Made by a program: the position numbers and the translations under genes. The notes below the pieces were generated by a model. That model saw nothing but the letters and a program-made list of their open reading frames with translations. It made no database searches and was not told where the DNA came from. This document shows, one piece after another, positions 13,256-14,946 of a stretch of DNA of 14,946 nt (its first letter is position 1; every line of letters starts with the position of its first letter). Source of the DNA: DATMXP01 sp964460935 (GTDB taxonomy: Bacteria; Acidobacteriota; Terriglobia; Terriglobales; Acidobacteriaceae); contig CAYWSM010000138.1 of NCBI GenBank assembly GCA_964460935.1, positions 1-14,946 on the forward strand, in the 5' to 3' direction.

Positions 13256-14262
13256 GCGGAGTAGTTCAGGACACCCTGGCCATCGAGGTTAGCCATATCG
13301 TCAAGAAATATGGCGATTTCACGGCGGTCGATGACATCTCGTTCGAGGTCGCCGAAGGCGAGATTTTCGGCCTGCTTGGTCCCAACGGAGCAGGAAAGTC
13401 CACGCTCATCCGCATGATGACCACGCTTCTGCCGATCACATCCGGGTACGCCAAAATATCGGGTTACGATGTAAGCCGCGATCCCAACGAGGCGCGCCGT
13501 TGTATCGGCGTCATCCCGCAGGCGATGACCAGCGATCCCGATCTTACGGTCGAGGAGAATCTTTCCATCTACGCCAAGCTCTACGACGTGCCTTCAGCGC
13601 AGCGCAAGAAGAATATGGACGAACTGCTCGAGTTAGTGGATCTGACGAAATGGCGTGGCGCGCAGACGAAGACGCTTTCCGGAGGCATGCGCCGACGCCT
13701 GGAACTCGCCCGCGGACTCATGCACAGTCCGAAAATCTTTTTCCTCGACGAGCCCACCACTGGCCTTGATCCCGTCTCCCGTGTCGCTGTCTGGGAGATG
13801 CTGACGAACATCAAGAACAACCGCAATCTGACGGTCCTGATCACGACGCACTACATGGATGAAGCCGACCGCCTGTGTGATCGAATTGCGATTGTCGATC
13901 ACGGCAAACTCGTCGCTCTCGATTCGCCCGATGCGCTGAAGAGAACCATTCCGGGCAGCAACGTGATTGAAGCGCAGTTTCTCCATCCGCCCGCCGATTG
14001 GGAGCAGAAACTGCATACGCTCGCAGACGTTCACAACGTACAGAACGAAAGCGCGGATATGTATCGCATTATCACTTCCAACGGATCGCGAACCACCACC
14101 GAGCTGGTGGAACTCGCGCTCAAGAACAACGTGGAAGTGAAGTCGCTTACCGTCCAGAACACTACGCTGGATGACGTCTTTGTACACTACACCGGACGCC
14201 AGCTCCGCGACGAGCAGGTGAAAGCTATGGGTTTCATGATGCCGACTCGGCCTGGGTATTGA
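13252..14262 (+). CDS. ABC exporter ATP-binding protein (DrrA/YbhF/CcmA type)
   Basis: A 336-residue ATPase overlapping the adaptor stop by ATGA, with GGAG five bases before the ATG. All nucleotide-binding motifs are intact: Walker A GPNGAGKST (43-51), Q-loop Q90, signature LSGGM (142-146), Walker B IFFLDEP (162-168), D-loop GLDP and H200 of the switch. The region after about 230 is the DUF4162-like C-terminal extension of drug or polyether exporters, with LDDVFVHYTGRQLRD near the end. One ABC domain is present, unlike the tandem YbhF of E. coli. It must pair with an ABC-2-type permease, yet none follows; the next gene encodes a DUF885 protein. The protein appears complete, so the operon, not the gene, is what lacks a part. 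Confidence 0.94.
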   Translation: MSGVVQDTLAIEVSHIVKKYGDFTAVDDISFEVAEGEIFGLLGPNGAGKSTLIRMMTTLLPITSGYAKISGYDVSRDPNEARRCIGVIPQAMTSDPDLTVEENLSIYAKLYDVPSAQRKKNMDELLELVDLTKWRGAQTKTLSGGMRRRLELARGLMHSPKIFFLDEPTTGLDPVSRVAVWEMLTNIKNNRNLTVLITTHYMDEADRLCDRIAIVDHGKLVALDSPDALKRTIPGSNVIEAQFLHPPADWEQKLHTLADVHNVQNESADMYRIITSNGSRTTTELVELALKNNVEVKSLTVQNTTLDDVFVHYTGRQLRDEQVKAMGFMMPTRPGY

Positions 14263-14312
14263 ATCTGTCATCACCCGCGAGTTTTCTGCCTCTTGGTCGC
14301 CCCGGTCCCTAC

Positions 14313-14334
14313 ATCACATCGCCCTGTGATATTT
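14313..14334 (+). terminator. Weak hairpin after the efflux operon
   Basis: ATCACA (14313-14318) and TGTGAT (14325-14330) form a 6-bp stem around TCGCCC, followed by ATTTT. It lies between the ABC ATPase stop and the DUF885 start. The stem is short, so termination would be inefficient; its right arm also contains a TGATATTTT stretch that could act as a -10 region for the next gene. Confidence 0.3.
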
Positions 14335-14344
14335 TCGTAGTCCC

Positions 14345-14946
14345 ATGAAACTGCTGATGGTTCTGGCTGCTTCGCTCGTTTTGTCCTGCGGCGTCTTCGC
14401 CCAATCTTCCAATTCCTCCGACTGGAACAAGCTCGTGGACGAGTTCTTTGACGGCTATTTCGCCATCAACCCGTCGCAAGGAACGGGCGCGGGATTTCAT
14501 CAGTACGACACCAAGCTGGAGGATTACTCGAAGACCGGCATCGATAAGCAAGTAGCGTGGGACAAGCAGTGGCTCGACCGCCTGGAGAAGTACGACACCA
14601 AGTCGCTCACGCCTGAGGAGAAGCAGGATTACGAACTCGTCGTCAACACTGTCAAAAGCGATCTGCTCAGTCTGGAAGATATTCGGCCATGGGAGAAGAA
14701 TCCTGATCGTTATTCCAGCGGGATCACCGGCAGTACGTTCCAGATTATGGCGCGCAAATTTGCTTCTCCGGAAGAGCGCCTGAAATCTTTGATTGCGCGT
14801 GAAAGGCAAATGCCGGAGGTCTTCACCGCGGCGCGGCACAATCTCAAGAATCCGCCGCACATTTACACCGAGATCGCCATTCAACAGGTTCCCGGGATCA
14901 TTCATTTTTTCCAGAACGATGTTCCAGCGGCCTTCAAAGACGTTAC
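14345..14946 (+). CDS. Secreted DUF885 family protein (5' part, runs off the window)
   Basis: The frame is open from the ATG at 14345 to the window end (200 codons plus two bases). The signal peptide covers about residues 1-19 (MKLLMVLAASLVLSCGVFA, then QSS). C15 might suggest a lipoprotein, but L at -2 is not a canonical lipobox, so signal peptidase I is more likely. The mature part begins DWNKLVDEFFDGYFAINPSQGTGAGFHQYD, the typical opening of DUF885 proteins (helical, many annotated as putative metal-dependent or M49/M32-like peptidases), followed by helical segments such as EEKQDYELVVNTVKSDL and SPEERLKSLIARERQMPEVF. The catalytic HExxE-type region expected in the C-terminal half lies beyond the window, so activity cannot be judged. 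It starts 82 bp after the ABC ATPase gene on the same strand. Confidence 0.85.
   Translation, partial: MKLLMVLAASLVLSCGVFAQSSNSSDWNKLVDEFFDGYFAINPSQGTGAGFHQYDTKLEDYSKTGIDKQVAWDKQWLDRLEKYDTKSLTPEEKQDYELVVNTVKSDLLSLEDIRPWEKNPDRYSSGITGSTFQIMARKFASPEERLKSLIARERQMPEVFTAARHNLKNPPHIYTEIAIQQVPGIIHFFQNDVPAAFKDV

Noticed and set aside
12173..14905. Long minus-strand frames opposite hlyD, the ABC ATPase and DUF885 (220, 213 and 198 codons)
   Set aside because: They are shadows of strongly supported plus-strand genes, with no domain of their own.
1..14946. Mobile elements, CRISPR arrays, tRNA or defence islands
   Set aside because: No transposase, integrase, regularly spaced repeats, tRNA-like cloverleaf or known defence domain was seen; the genes are housekeeping and envelope functions.

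Overview
The window looks like ordinary chromosome from a Gram-negative, GC-rich bacterium, most likely an Acidobacteriota (Koribacter/Terriglobus-like) relative. This placement is an inference from gene content and protein style: Ap4A-phosphorylase-like HIT protein, BON-domain protein with a Ser/Pro-rich linker, OmpA-like proteins with Gln/Ala-rich termini, DUF4442, DUF885 and S41 peptidases. No database search was possible. No rRNA, tRNA, CRISPR array, insertion sequence or phage gene was seen.

Layout. (1) 1-2000: 3' end of a HIT-family gene (+), then, on the minus strand, a CDF metal exporter followed by a LolA-like/DUF4412-like envelope protein. (2) 2000-3800: a divergent intergenic region and a secreted protein with two BON domains joined by a very long low-complexity linker, ended by a strong UUCG-tetraloop terminator. 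(3) 3850-4640: a DUF4442 hotdog-fold protein (-) divergent from a 52-residue membrane protein of the lmo0937 type (+). (4) 4640-7100 (-): a probable three-gene run ogt, MgtC/DUF4010 membrane protein, tag, that is, two alkylation-repair enzymes around a membrane protein. (5) 7100-11300 (-): CPA2 cation/proton antiporter, an S41 C-terminal-processing-protease homologue that has lost its catalytic Ser and Lys, and an OmpA-like coiled-coil protein whose peptidoglycan-binding residues also appear to be lost. (6) 11460-14262 (+): a tight operon of TetR regulator, HlyD-type membrane fusion protein and ABC ATPase with an operator-like palindrome at its promoter, but no ABC permease. (7) 14345-end (+): 5' part of a secreted DUF885 protein.

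Most of the window concerns the cell envelope and stress: metal and proton transport, periplasmic and outer-membrane proteins, drug-type efflux and DNA alkylation repair. The observation most worth following is the intact but apparently catalytically dead S41 protease homologue next to a degenerate OmpA domain protein. The second is the ABC efflux operon that stops before its permease.
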